A DNA stretch of 64,000 nt from Bacteroidota bacterium (lineage in GTDB: Bacteria; Bacteroidota; Bacteroidia; B-17B0; Aurantibacillaceae), in the NCBI GenBank assembly GCA_003153315.1, contig PLYA01000008.1, positions 1 to 64,000 of the forward strand, in the 5' to 3' direction. How positions within the stretch are numbered: position 1 is the first letter of the stretch; the number at the start of each line of letters is the position of its first letter. The notes under the pieces are model-generated. The model worked only from the letters and a program-made list of their open reading frames with translations, did no database searches and had not been told where the DNA came from. Shown here piece by piece: positions 1 through 8,190 of this stretch. The position numbers and the translations under genes are program-made.

Positions 1-2170
1 ATTCTGCAATAGCCCAGGCAATAGAGATTCCATCATACGTAGCGGTACCTCTGCCTATCTCATCCAATAAAATTAAACTTCGGTTACTTAGGTTGTTTAA
101 TATGCTGGCAGTCTCATTCATCTCTACCATAAAAGTAGATTCGCCCGAAGAGATATTATCTGAAGCACCAACACGCGTAAATATTTTATCTACCAAACCA
201 ATATCTGCACTTTGTGCCGGAACGAACGAACCTGTTTGTGCTAACAAAGTAATCAAAGCTGTTTGTCGCAACAAAGCAGATTTACCACTCATATTTGGGC
301 CGGTAATCATCATGATTTGTTGTACTTCGGTATCTAAGAAAACAGAGTTGCTTACATATTCATCACCCACAGGCAATTGCTTTTCTATTACGGGATGACG
401 GCCTTCTTTTATATCAATAGCAAAACCTTCATTAACCGTTGGACGAACATACTTATTAGTATTGGCAACTATTGATAAACCAAGCAGACAATCTAAACGT
501 GCAAGCAACGAAGCATTCTGCTGTATGTTAATGGTAAACTCGGTAACATAAGCCACCAACTCTTCAAATAGCTTTGTTTCAAGTGCAATGATTTTTTCTT
601 CGGCACCTAAAATCTTTTCTTCATACTCTTTTAATTCGGGAGTAATATAACGTTCGGCGTTTGTTAGTGTTTGTTTACGAACCCAATCGGCAGGGGCTTT
701 GTCTTTATGTGCATTGCTTACCTCTAAATAATAACCAAATACATTGTTATATGCTACTTTTAGAGAAGTAATACCTGTACGCTCTACTTCGCGTTGTTGA
801 ATCTTTAATAAATAATCTTTACCCGAATAGGCGATTTGCCTAAGTTCATCCAGTTCCGCATTTACGCCCTCAGCCATCACTTTTCCTTTGGCAACGGCAA
901 CAGGTGCATCTTCGTTTAAAGAAGTTAAGCGTTGTTGAAGTTCTTTGCAATCTTGTAAGCCTAAAATAGTTTCTTCAAAATAGTTGCTGTTAAATCCTTT
1001 CAGGCTTTGTTTTATATTCTCGGTCAGGGAAAGGGATCTTTTTAATTGCATCAATTCACGCGGATTGATACGCATAGCCGCAGCCTTTGATATCAAACGC
1101 TCTAAATCGCCTAACTGACTTAACTCGCCATGCAGTTTATTTGCTTCTTCGGTATACTTGGTAAAGAATTCAATAACATCTAAACGCTTATTTATTTGTG
1201 GAATATTTTTTAGCGGCATAGCTACCCAACGCTTTAACAGGCGTGTGCCCATTGGGGTAACCGTTCCGTTAATCACATCAAATAAAGCTTTTCCATTTTC
1301 GTGCAAAGGATAAATCAACTCTAAATTGCGGAAGGTAAATTTATCCAACCAAACATATTCACTCTCATCAATACGCTTTAAAGAGGTAATGTGTTTTAAT
1401 TTATCATGTCGGGTTTGATGTAAATAAAACAACATAGCGCCACAAGAAGCAATGGCAGCGGGCATATCTTCAATACCAAAACCTTTAAGCGAGTTTGTGC
1501 TAAATTGCTTGGTTAATGATTCATACCCGTAATCAAAAGTAAAAGCCCAATCATCTATACCATAGATGTAATATTTATCGCCTAATAAATCCAAAACCTG
1601 AGAGCGTTTGTTTCGTTCAAACAAAATCTCATTAGGGCTGAACTTATGAATAATCTTCTCGATATAAGACGCATTACCCTGGGCCACAATAAACTCTCCG
1701 GTAGAAATATCAAGTAATGAAACACCTAACACCTCTTTGCCTAAATGCAGACTGCATAAAAAGTTATTACTTTGATGATCTAATATTTTTTCGCTGTATG
1801 ATAAGCCAGGGGTAATCAATTCCGTCACGCCACGTTTAACAATAGTTTTGGTAAGCTTGGGATCTTCCAACTGATCGCAAATAGCTACTCGGTAACCGGC
1901 ACGAACTAATTTAGGAAGATACGTATCTAATGAATGATGCGGAAAACCAGCCAGTTCAATAAACTGCGCAGCCCCGTTAGCACGACGAGTAAGCACGATG
2001 CCCAATACTGAAGCTGTTTTAATAGCATCTTCTCCAAAGGTTTCATAAAAATCACCTACTCTGAACAATAATAAAGCATCCGGAAACTGAGCCTTAATTT
2101 GGTTATGTTGCCGCATTAAAGGGGTTTCTTTCTCCGTATTGTTATCGCCTTTTTGTTTTTTCTTGTCCAT
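1..2170 (-). CDS. mutS: DNA mismatch repair protein MutS (C-terminus cut by window edge)
   Basis: The minus-strand frame is open from the ATG at 2170 to base 1, so about 723 residues are visible and the C-terminus lies outside the window. The N-terminal mismatch-recognition domain carries the family motif FRVGDFYETF near residue 37. The ATPase domain shows the Walker A GPNMSGKSA near residue 622 and the Walker B LILLDEIGRGT nearer the edge. MutS binds mispaired bases and recruits MutL using ATP. The protein is full length as far as it can be seen, with no frameshift. A weak -7 box (rc of GCAAGATA, about 2186) could serve as promoter. Confidence 0.97.
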   Translation of the reverse strand, partial: MDKKKQKGDNNTEKETPLMRQHNQIKAQFPDALLLFRVGDFYETFGEDAIKTASVLGIVLTRRANGAAQFIELAGFPHHSLDTYLPKLVRAGYRVAICDQLEDPKLTKTIVKRGVTELITPGLSYSEKILDHQSNNFLCSLHLGKEVLGVSLLDISTGEFIVAQGNASYIEKIIHKFSPNEILFERNKRSQVLDLLGDKYYIYGIDDWAFTFDYGYESLTKQFSTNSLKGFGIEDMPAAIASCGAMLFYLHQTRHDKLKHITSLKRIDESEYVWLDKFTFRNLELIYPLHENGKALFDVINGTVTPMGTRLLKRWVAMPLKNIPQINKRLDVIEFFTKYTEEANKLHGELSQLGDLERLISKAAAMRINPRELMQLKRSLSLTENIKQSLKGFNSNYFEETILGLQDCKELQQRLTSLNEDAPVAVAKGKVMAEGVNAELDELRQIAYSGKDYLLKIQQREVERTGITSLKVAYNNVFGYYLEVSNAHKDKAPADWVRKQTLTNAERYITPELKEYEEKILGAEEKIIALETKLFEELVAYVTEFTINIQQNASLLARLDCLLGLSIVANTNKYVRPTVNEGFAIDIKEGRHPVIEKQLPVGDEYVSNSVFLDTEVQQIMMITGPNMSGKSALLRQTALITLLAQTGSFVPAQSADIGLVDKIFTRVGASDNISSGESTFMVEMNETASILNNLSNRSLILLDEIGRGTATYDGISIAWAIAE

Positions 2171-2287
2171 AATGGAAATGGAGACGCAAGATACTAAAAC
2201 AGGCAACAGGTAACGAGTAACAGATAAGGGTAGTTATTACGAGTTTTAAAAGGTTTTGAACAGTTTATGTATATCGTAAACGAAATA

Positions 2288-3979
2288 CTAACGTAGAATT
2301 TTCCTAACAAATGCTACAGTAAAGTAGCTCATTAAAAACACACCGGTAAACCCCTCAAAGGCTGCAATTGGTTTTAAGTATCCTTCGGCAAAATAATCGC
2401 CATAACCCACAGTAAAAAAAGTGATGGCGCTGTAATAAAAAGCATTCCAAAACTCATGCTGGTGATTTAGCGGAGACTCTCCTATAGTAGTAGCTATACT
2501 GCCCCATTTAGGAAAAAGCTCATCTACAAAATAGTAAATCAAACTAAAAGAAGTAAAGGCAATCAACATGTTGGTAAGCACCCGTATAGGATCAGTAGCA
2601 TAACGCCCTATATAATCAAACACATATTTTTGAAAATAGTAGTTTGGATATGCCAACACTTTGTGTCTTCCACCCTTTTCAATTTCTGCTTTCAGGGTTG
2701 CTTTTGCTTCGCAACGTTTAAACTCCAAATAGGCAGCGTCTTCATCCACATATTGTCCGTTGTTACGGAAGTTTTCTTTTAAAATCCTGAACTGTTCAGA
2801 TTTTTGATAAAGGGTTGAATCAGTTTGTGCATAAATTAAATTAAACACATCGTTGCTGCGCCAATCAATAAATATTCTACCTAAGATACGCATTCCTGTA
2901 ATGTCAAAAATCTTTATCACTACATTTTCGTCTTCGGGTTTTAAATCCAAAATATCACGCACAATGGTATTACTTAAATCTAACTTATGGCAGGAGTTAA
3001 AGCGCAAATCCATATAACAGTTAAGCGCGCAACCTTTAAAAGAAATATCAGTTACATTGGCTTTATTAAAACTAACTGAACCCGAACCGAATTCGGTTAA
3101 ATCAAACTGTGCCTCACCTTTGGCAAAATCGGCCTGGGCAAAACTTTTTTCTCCATGCCCAAAACGTGCACTGCGAAAAGAAACTTTACCATCACCAAAC
3201 TCTGCACCATCAAATAATACGTCGCCATCATTAAAATCAACGCGCCTGAAATCTATTTTACCACCGCCAAATTCTATGTTTTTAAAATCCTTTTTGCCTT
3301 TGCCGAATGATGCTTTTTCAAAACTTAAATCGCCACTGGCAAACTTGGCAAACTTGAAATCAATGTTCCCATCGCCGAAATAAGTGTTTTTAAAATCGGC
3401 ATTACCATTACTAAAATTGCAATCAACAAAAGAAAGATTGCCTGTGCCGAAATTGGTGTTATTAAAAGAGATTAACCCATCGCCAAACTGCACGCTCTGA
3501 AAATTAGTGCTGCCACTACCAAACTTAGCTTTTTTAAAACTTACATCTCCGTTAGAGAAAACAGCGCCTCCAAAGTTGTTGGTACCATTCCCGAAAATAA
3601 CCGAATCGAAATTAATTTTATCTCCATCAAAACGGGCATAACTAAAATCATTACTGATGTCGCAATCAAAAAAACTTTTTTTAGCAGAGAAGTTCTTTAG
3701 AGAGATGAGTACGCTATCGTCCAACCCTTTATTTACACGGTACTCTGTGAGAGAGAAATTCAATACATAAGCATTATTCAGGTTAAGGTCTTCACCTTTA
3801 TCTATCTTCTCGAAAATTTCTTCGGTGCTGATAACCCCATACTTAAACACCAACACCTTTTTATTATTCTCATCGAAAAAACTGATAACAGCCGTTTTAG
3901 AAAAGCTGCGCATGGGTTTATCTTCTATGGCAACCTGGTATCTTAATAAATGATGTTCGTGTAGGGGCGACTCAAGCAT
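2288..3979 (-). CDS. Two-TM potassium-channel-like protein with a 12-residue repeat solenoid
   Basis: 563 residues. Residues 1-110 are a globular N-terminus. Residues 117-308 form 16 consecutive units of exactly 12 residues following FxxGxxxFxxxx, for example FGSGSTNFQSVQ and FGDGLISFNNTN. This pattern keeps two phenylalanines and one glycine per unit and should give a parallel beta-solenoid. A region of about 150 residues follows, then TM1 (about 467-486), a pore loop with the potassium selectivity filter TVGYGD (523-528) and TM2 near the C-terminus. The pore end is Ion_trans_2-like. The repeat is not the five-residue pentapeptide repeat often found next to such pores. The gene stands alone, divergent from the reductase gene. 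The solenoid may be a gating or partner-binding domain; ligand unknown. Confidence 0.82.
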   Translation of the reverse strand: MLESPLHEHHLLRYQVAIEDKPMRSFSKTAVISFFDENNKKVLVFKYGVISTEEIFEKIDKGEDLNLNNAYVLNFSLTEYRVNKGLDDSVLISLKNFSAKKSFFDCDISNDFSYARFDGDKINFDSVIFGNGTNNFGGAVFSNGDVSFKKAKFGSGSTNFQSVQFGDGLISFNNTNFGTGNLSFVDCNFSNGNADFKNTYFGDGNIDFKFAKFASGDLSFEKASFGKGKKDFKNIEFGGGKIDFRRVDFNDGDVLFDGAEFGDGKVSFRSARFGHGEKSFAQADFAKGEAQFDLTEFGSGSVSFNKANVTDISFKGCALNCYMDLRFNSCHKLDLSNTIVRDILDLKPEDENVVIKIFDITGMRILGRIFIDWRSNDVFNLIYAQTDSTLYQKSEQFRILKENFRNNGQYVDEDAAYLEFKRCEAKATLKAEIEKGGRHKVLAYPNYYFQKYVFDYIGRYATDPIRVLTNMLIAFTSFSLIYYFVDELFPKWGSIATTIGESPLNHQHEFWNAFYYSAITFFTVGYGDYFAEGYLKPIAAFEGFTGVFLMSYFTVAFVRKILR

Positions 3980-4041
3980 AATTTTTACCTATTTTTGAAA
4001 GCTATACTTTTAAAGAAACGAATATAATAAAAATCCACTTC

Positions 4042-4974
4042 ATGAAAATCTTAGTTACAGGCAGCAATGGCTTACTCGGACAAAAACTAGTATATAAACT
4101 TTGTAATCAACCGGGAATAAATTGTATTGCTACCGCACGCGGAGAAAATAGGCTGATACAAAAGGATGGATATATCTATAATGAAATGGATATTACAGAT
4201 GAGAAGCAGGTGAAGGAAGTATTGACGAAACATTTACCTGATGCTGTTATTCATGCTGCTGCTATGACTAATGTAGATGCTTGCGAAACTGAGAAAGAAG
4301 CCTGTATTGCCATGAATATAAACGCAGTGCGATATATAGTAGACGCATTGGAAGAACTTCAACAAAAGAACAAAGACTATAAACCGCAACTTGTACACCT
4401 CTCTACCGATTTTATTTTTGACGGCACACATGGTCCTTTAGATGAAAATGAAAAACCAAACCCGCTTAGTTATTATGCCTGGAGCAAACTGGAAGGAGAG
4501 AAAATTGTACAAAGCAGCAAACTACGTTGGGCTATTGCGCGAACGGTTTTGGTGTATGGTATAGTAGATAATATGAGTCGTAGTAACATTGTTTTGTGGG
4601 CTAAACAAAATTTAGAACAGGGTAAAACAATTAATGTGGTTGATGACCAATTTAGAACCCCCACTCTGGCAGAAGATTTAGCCGACGGTTGTATTTTACT
4701 GGTAAAGAAAAAAGCACAAGGCATTTACAATGTTTCCGGGAAAGATTTTTTAAGCATATTAGAATTAGTGCATCAGGTGGCAGATTATTATGGCTTGGAT
4801 AAATCATTAATCAAACCTTCCAAATCGGCTGATATTAAGCAACCCGCCAAACGCCCCCCTATTACAGGGTTTATAATTGATAAAGCCATTAAAGATTTAG
4901 GTTACAATCCACATTCCTTTATGGAAGGAATTAAACTAATGGACGAGCAGGTAAAATCGCGGGTAAGTAAATAA
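4042..4974 (+). CDS. dTDP-4-dehydrorhamnose reductase family protein (SDR)
   Basis: 310 residues with the extended-SDR nucleotide-binding motif GSNGLLGQK at residues 7-15 and the catalytic YYAWSK (YxxxK) near residue 148. The segment HAAAMTNVDACE is characteristic of the RmlD/RfbD group, which reduces dTDP-4-keto-6-deoxy sugars with NAD(P)H for dTDP-rhamnose. No rmlABC genes lie nearby, so the exact sugar substrate is not shown by context. The start ATG at 4042 follows an A-rich leader. It is divergent from the channel gene and convergent with the SPOR protein gene. Confidence 0.85.
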   Translation: MKILVTGSNGLLGQKLVYKLCNQPGINCIATARGENRLIQKDGYIYNEMDITDEKQVKEVLTKHLPDAVIHAAAMTNVDACETEKEACIAMNINAVRYIVDALEELQQKNKDYKPQLVHLSTDFIFDGTHGPLDENEKPNPLSYYAWSKLEGEKIVQSSKLRWAIARTVLVYGIVDNMSRSNIVLWAKQNLEQGKTINVVDDQFRTPTLAEDLADGCILLVKKKAQGIYNVSGKDFLSILELVHQVADYYGLDKSLIKPSKSADIKQPAKRPPITGFIIDKAIKDLGYNPHSFMEGIKLMDEQVKSRVSK

Positions 4975-4985
4975 AGATTTAAGAC

Positions 4986-5966
4986 CTAATTAATCTTAAC
5001 CCTTACACCGTTTTCGTAAGCAACCACAAAAATACCCTCAGCGCCTTTAGAAATTAAGTTCTTTTTGTATGCACGGGCATCTGCTAAGGTTGCAAACTTA
5101 CCAACCAATACTTTAAACAAACCGGCATCTTCTACAACTTTAACCGCACCGTATTCTGCAAACCTTGTTTTGTTTGGCTTGTTTGTAAACGCCCCTAACT
5201 GCACATGATATACAACATTACTTTTTGCTGTTGTAGTATTGCTTGTGTTAGAGGTTGTGTTTGGTGTATTGTTGTTTGAAGAGGTATTATTATTCATATT
5301 AGTAGATTGGGTGTTAGTAGAAGTATTATTGTTGGCAGAATTATCTGTGGTAGTAGTGTTGCTTTGTGTGTTGGTATTATTAGCAGCATTATCTGTTGTG
5401 GTATTATTTGTAGAGTTAGTAGAATTGTCTGTTGTCGTATTATTTGAGTTGTCCGTTGTAGTATTATTTGCAGCAGTGTTTGAATTATCCGTTGTGGTAT
5501 TGTTAGTAGCATTATTTGTATTATCAGCAACAACAGCTCCTCCGCCACCAAAATCTATTGACGCGGGTGGTACGGTATATTCCTTTTTCACATTGTTCTC
5601 TAAATAAAAAAATTGTGGGGCAAAAGTTACATTACCTGATGCGCTGGCAGCAGGAGTTATTTTAAACACAAAATCAAAAGAAGCATCACCGGGCAGAGAT
5701 ACCCACACTATTTTAATACGATTGTTCTCAAAGGTAAAATTACCCCCTTTTATCTCCACGCTTTGCGCATTATAGCCTGCCGGTAAATCTAACTGAAACT
5801 TAGCAAAACTACCCATGGTAGGAGACTTGGTTAAAGTATATTTTGCCTCTATATCTTGTCCCGCTGTGCCAGAGGAAGGAAGACTATTAGTAATGCTTAA
5901 ATCTTGCGAAAAAGCATACGAAAACGTAATACAAAGAATAAGCGATAGTAAAGCTCTTTTTATCAT
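4986..5966 (-). CDS. Secreted SPOR-domain protein with Asn/Thr-rich linker
   Basis: 326 residues. Residues 1-20 are a signal peptide (hydrophobic core then SYAFSQ). Residues 21-140 form a beta-rich domain. Residues about 150-250 are a low-complexity linker built from N, T, D and S with recurring TTTDNS. The last 75 residues match a SPOR domain (VVYHVQLGAF start, VLVGKFATLADARAYKK), which binds denuded glycan strands of peptidoglycan. The protein is probably periplasmic and linked to the cell wall. The linker DNA is itself repetitive and could change length in frame. The N-terminal domain was not recognised. Confidence 0.82.
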   Translation of the reverse strand: MIKRALLSLILCITFSYAFSQDLSITNSLPSSGTAGQDIEAKYTLTKSPTMGSFAKFQLDLPAGYNAQSVEIKGGNFTFENNRIKIVWVSLPGDASFDFVFKITPAASASGNVTFAPQFFYLENNVKKEYTVPPASIDFGGGGAVVADNTNNATNNTTTDNSNTAANNTTTDNSNNTTTDNSTNSTNNTTTDNAANNTNTQSNTTTTDNSANNNTSTNTQSTNMNNNTSSNNNTPNTTSNTSNTTTAKSNVVYHVQLGAFTNKPNKTRFAEYGAVKVVEDAGLFKVLVGKFATLADARAYKKNLISKGAEGIFVVAYENGVRVKIN

Positions 5967-5987
5967 AAATTGTACTTATAAGGGATG

Positions 5988-6018
5988 CAAATATGGTTAT
6001 TTTAAACAAAAAGTCAAA
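5988..6018 (-). promoter_or_regulatory. Bacteroidota-type promoter for the SPOR gene
   Basis: Read on the minus strand, TTTG (6015-6018) is followed 19 bp later by a -7 box CATATTTG (5988-5995), one base off TAnnTTTG. The spacing is the usual one for the primary sigma factor of this phylum. The start codon lies 21 bp downstream. Confidence 0.5.
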
Positions 6019-6073
6019 ATTTATTAACATCGTATTAACTTTTTGATATTTCAATAAAAAAGCTCGCTTAAGC

Positions 6074-6345
6074 CTTACAAATGGTTTGCGAGTGCTTACA
6101 AATGATTTGTGAACCCTTGCAAATGGTTTTTGAGCCCTTACAGATGATTTTTGAACCCTTGAAAATGGTTTGCGAGCCCTTGCAAATGGTTTGTGAGTAC
6201 TTGAAAATGGTTTGCGAGTGCTTGAGAATAGTTTATGTGTACTTACAAATGGTTTGAAAACCCATACAAATAATTTGCGAATACATTAAATGATTTGCAT
6301 GTACTTGCAAATGATTTGCGTGCCCTTACAAATGGTTTGCGAGTG
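6074..6345. repeat. 21-bp tandem array A (13 units)
   Basis: Thirteen consecutive units of 21 bp (one of 20 bp) with consensus close to CTTRCAAATGRTTTGCGAGY plus one base. Units differ at several positions, so the array is old or under relaxed constraint. It lies between the SPOR gene promoter and the cassette leader. Array B at 50160-50368 has the same unit and the same terminal unit order, including the 20-bp unit, so the two are copies of one ancestral array. No coding frame is convincing. This fills most of the gene-free stretch 5967-6468. Confidence 0.9.
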
Positions 6346-6364
6346 CTTAAGATTGGACGTTTTT

Positions 6365-6455
6365 TTGGTATATTTGTTTGCCTAAAAGGGCAAAACCTAA
6401 TCATATCTTGCTAAAATTGCATGATAAGATGTAAAAAGGTAATCCTATAAGGGAG
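6365..6455 (+). promoter_or_regulatory. Cassette-platform leader: promoter, hairpin and attI-like boundary (copy A)
   Basis: This 91-bp stretch aligns without gaps to 50387-50477, with about 78 identical bases counted by eye. It begins with a perfect -7 box TATATTTG (6369-6376), with no clear -33 partner. Next comes ACCTAAT (6395-6401), then a conserved hairpin TATCTTGC / GCATGATA (6404-6426), and finally CCTATAAGGGAG, which ends exactly at the cassette boundary G^TT at 6455/6456. The layout resembles an integron attI site with its cassette promoter. The function is inferred from position and conservation only. Confidence 0.6.
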
Positions 6456-7572
6456 TTAGGTGCAATTTATGACAGAAATCAAGCCATCAAGCGACGAAGA
6501 CCAAAGAAAAAGTTTAGTGTTTTTAAAAACTTGTGACCTAACGACAGTAACTACAGACACGTTAAACGAAAATCTTAAAACACTTTTAACTGGACAAAAA
6601 ATCAATGTCCTTATGTATGACCCCGGATTAGTGTTATACCGTAGTATACCCTTCGAAAAAAAACCTGAAAATTATAAGGACCTTATCTATCCACCCACAG
6701 ATAAAGCAAAGTTAAATCGGGCAAGCGAGGAAAATGAACAAATGTTTTATTGCTCCAACATTAAAAAAGCTCCCTTTTACGAACTTTATGTGCAAGTTGG
6801 CGACCGACTAGTTTTGTCGACGTGGTCTTTAAAAAAGAAATCCGTGTTCAACAACATTGGGTATACAAAAAAGAATCTTGAAACATTTGAAGCTGAAAGA
6901 AAATTTTCGACTGTTGACGTTGAGGAAAACTTCATTGCAAATGAACTTGGAGAAATATTTTGTAGAGCTGTTTCGACTGATGAACTTTATTATTATAAAC
7001 TGACTAATGCAATAGCAAAAAAATTCTTATTTGCCGAAGTGATTACGCGTAATTATAACATTACTCCACTTTTCGACAAAAGTGAAGGTTCAACGAAATA
7101 CGAAGCTGACTTTAACATTCCTCAACAGTTTCCAGGAATTGTTTATCCAACTATTCACAACGAAAGAATCGGTGATAATTTTGCAATTAAAAAAGAAGCT
7201 ATTGATGACGGAATACTTGAACTTCATCAAATTGAATACATTGAAATAGTTGACATCAAAGAAAATAGATATAAATACAAAATTATTGACTTTGCTTCTG
7301 AAGTTATTGATTCGAGAATCAATTGGTTGAACATAAACCAAAATTGGCATGTGTTTGACGACACTGATGAAATAAATATTTGTTGTGAGGACGGCATATT
7401 CGAGGCATTTACATCCGACGGAGATTTAATAGCACCAATTTAAACTGCACCTAACAGCAAGCAATACCCAATGGCGGCTGAGTGCGTAAAGAAAATTTAT
7501 TACTTTTATCAAACGTTATTGCAAAGCGACAGTTGGTTGTTTCAAACCGCCACTGGGTTTGCTTGCGGAACG
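6456..7572 (+). mobile_element. Integron-type gene cassette (RES-like gene plus attC-like site)
   Basis: The unit is 1117 bp. It opens with G^TTAGGTGCA (core form GTTRRRY) and closes with AACG^TTA. Just after the gene's stop codon lies TGCACCTAAC (7446-7455), the exact 10-base reverse complement of the left boundary GTTAGGTGCA. This is what a circularised cassette needs to rebuild a perfect R''/R' pair. One gene fills almost the whole unit and reads in the same direction as the leader promoter, as in integron cassettes. No integrase gene is in the window, so mobility would have to be supplied elsewhere or be ancestral. Confidence 0.65.
6469..7443 (+). CDS. RES-domain-like protein, cassette gene (possible NAD-degrading toxin)
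   Basis: 324 residues from the ATG at 6469; a GTG at 6460 would add three residues but lies inside the boundary repeat. The N-terminal third shows the spacing of a RES domain: GLVLYRS (Arg near 58), LNRASEENEQMFYCS (Arg near 84), PFYELY (Glu near 105) and LVLSTW (Ser near 117). RES proteins of Xre-RES toxin-antitoxin pairs degrade NAD. No antitoxin gene sits beside it, and the remaining 200 residues were not recognised. The stop codon is only about 5 bp before the attC-like site. The assignment rests on motif spacing alone. Confidence 0.5.
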   Translation: MTEIKPSSDEDQRKSLVFLKTCDLTTVTTDTLNENLKTLLTGQKINVLMYDPGLVLYRSIPFEKKPENYKDLIYPPTDKAKLNRASEENEQMFYCSNIKKAPFYELYVQVGDRLVLSTWSLKKKSVFNNIGYTKKNLETFEAERKFSTVDVEENFIANELGEIFCRAVSTDELYYYKLTNAIAKKFLFAEVITRNYNITPLFDKSEGSTKYEADFNIPQQFPGIVYPTIHNERIGDNFAIKKEAIDDGILELHQIEYIEIVDIKENRYKYKIIDFASEVIDSRINWLNINQNWHVFDDTDEINICCEDGIFEAFTSDGDLIAPI

Positions 7573-7578
7573 TTATAG
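7449..7578 (+). other. attC-like recombination site
   Basis: Left arm ACCTAAC (7449-7455, form RYYYAAC) is followed by AGCAAGCAATACCCAATGG. The right arm from about 7546 (CCGCCACTGGG, then TTTGCTTGCGG) ends in AACG^TTATAG. The arms pair through TAAC/GTTA, GCAAGCAA/TTGCTTGC, ACCC/GGGT and GGCGG/CCGCC. An extra unpaired T lies in the left arm, and the spacer next to the R box is unequal. The central 55-60 bases are unpaired. Length (130 bp), arm order and extrahelical base fit attC sites. The same 28-bp right arm recurs at 50619-50647. Confidence 0.6.
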
Positions 7579-7601
7579 GTAATATGCCCTATAAACCATA
7601 A

Positions 7602-8183
7602 ATGAAAAAACTAAAGAAAGCATATTACCTGCAAGAAGATGTGGTAGAAATAGCCTGCAATTTGTTGGGTAAAAAACTTTGCACCAATATAAATGGGGTT
7701 TACACCGCAGGTATTATTACAGAAACCGAGGCTTATGCAGGCGCAAATGATAAGGCATCTCATGCCTATAATAATAAACGCACTCCGCGCAATGAGGTTA
7801 TGTATCATGAGGGTGGAAAAAGTTACGTATATCTATGCTATGGTTTGCACCATTTGTTTAATGTGGTTACTAATATAAAAGACGTGCCACATGCGGTACT
7901 AATCCGTGCCATAAAACCTGTGGATGGTATTGAGCACATCCTTAAAAGAAGAAAACATAAAAAGCTTGCCAAAAACACGTCGGGCGGCCCCGGTACGGTA
8001 TCGCAGGCGCTGGGCATCAGCACCAAACTAAACGGAGTTGATTTAACTGAAACCACCATTTGGATTGAAGATGCCGGAGTAACGTTTACAAAAAAACAGA
8101 TTACTATTACGCCACGCATTGGCGTAGATTATGCAGGTGAGGATGCTAAACTTCATTACAGGTTTTTAGTGAAAGAAGTGTAA
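7602..8183 (+). CDS. DNA-3-methyladenine glycosylase (AAG/MPG family)
   Basis: 193 residues, the normal length for bacterial members. Family motifs visible are ITETEAYAG near residue 42 (the Glu is the expected catalytic residue), VYLCYGLHHLFNVV near 75, and NTSGGPGTVSQALGI near 125. The enzyme removes alkylated purines from DNA to start base excision repair. The cassette lies directly upstream, and the CCTATAA motif at 7588-7594 is in its leader. No separate promoter is clear, so transcription may come through the cassette from the platform promoter. It is convergent with the PspC gene. Confidence 0.93.
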   Translation: MKKLKKAYYLQEDVVEIACNLLGKKLCTNINGVYTAGIITETEAYAGANDKASHAYNNKRTPRNEVMYHEGGKSYVYLCYGLHHLFNVVTNIKDVPHAVLIRAIKPVDGIEHILKRRKHKKLAKNTSGGPGTVSQALGISTKLNGVDLTETTIWIEDAGVTFTKKQITITPRIGVDYAGEDAKLHYRFLVKEV

Positions 8184-8190
8184 TTGGAAA

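Noticed and set aside
5239..5607. A 122-aa plus-strand frame rich in Val and Leu.
   Set aside because: It is the antisense shadow of the Asn/Thr-rich linker of the SPOR protein.
6074..6345. Array A as a CRISPR.
   Set aside because: Units are contiguous with no spacers, are 21 bp and degenerate, and no cas genes are present.
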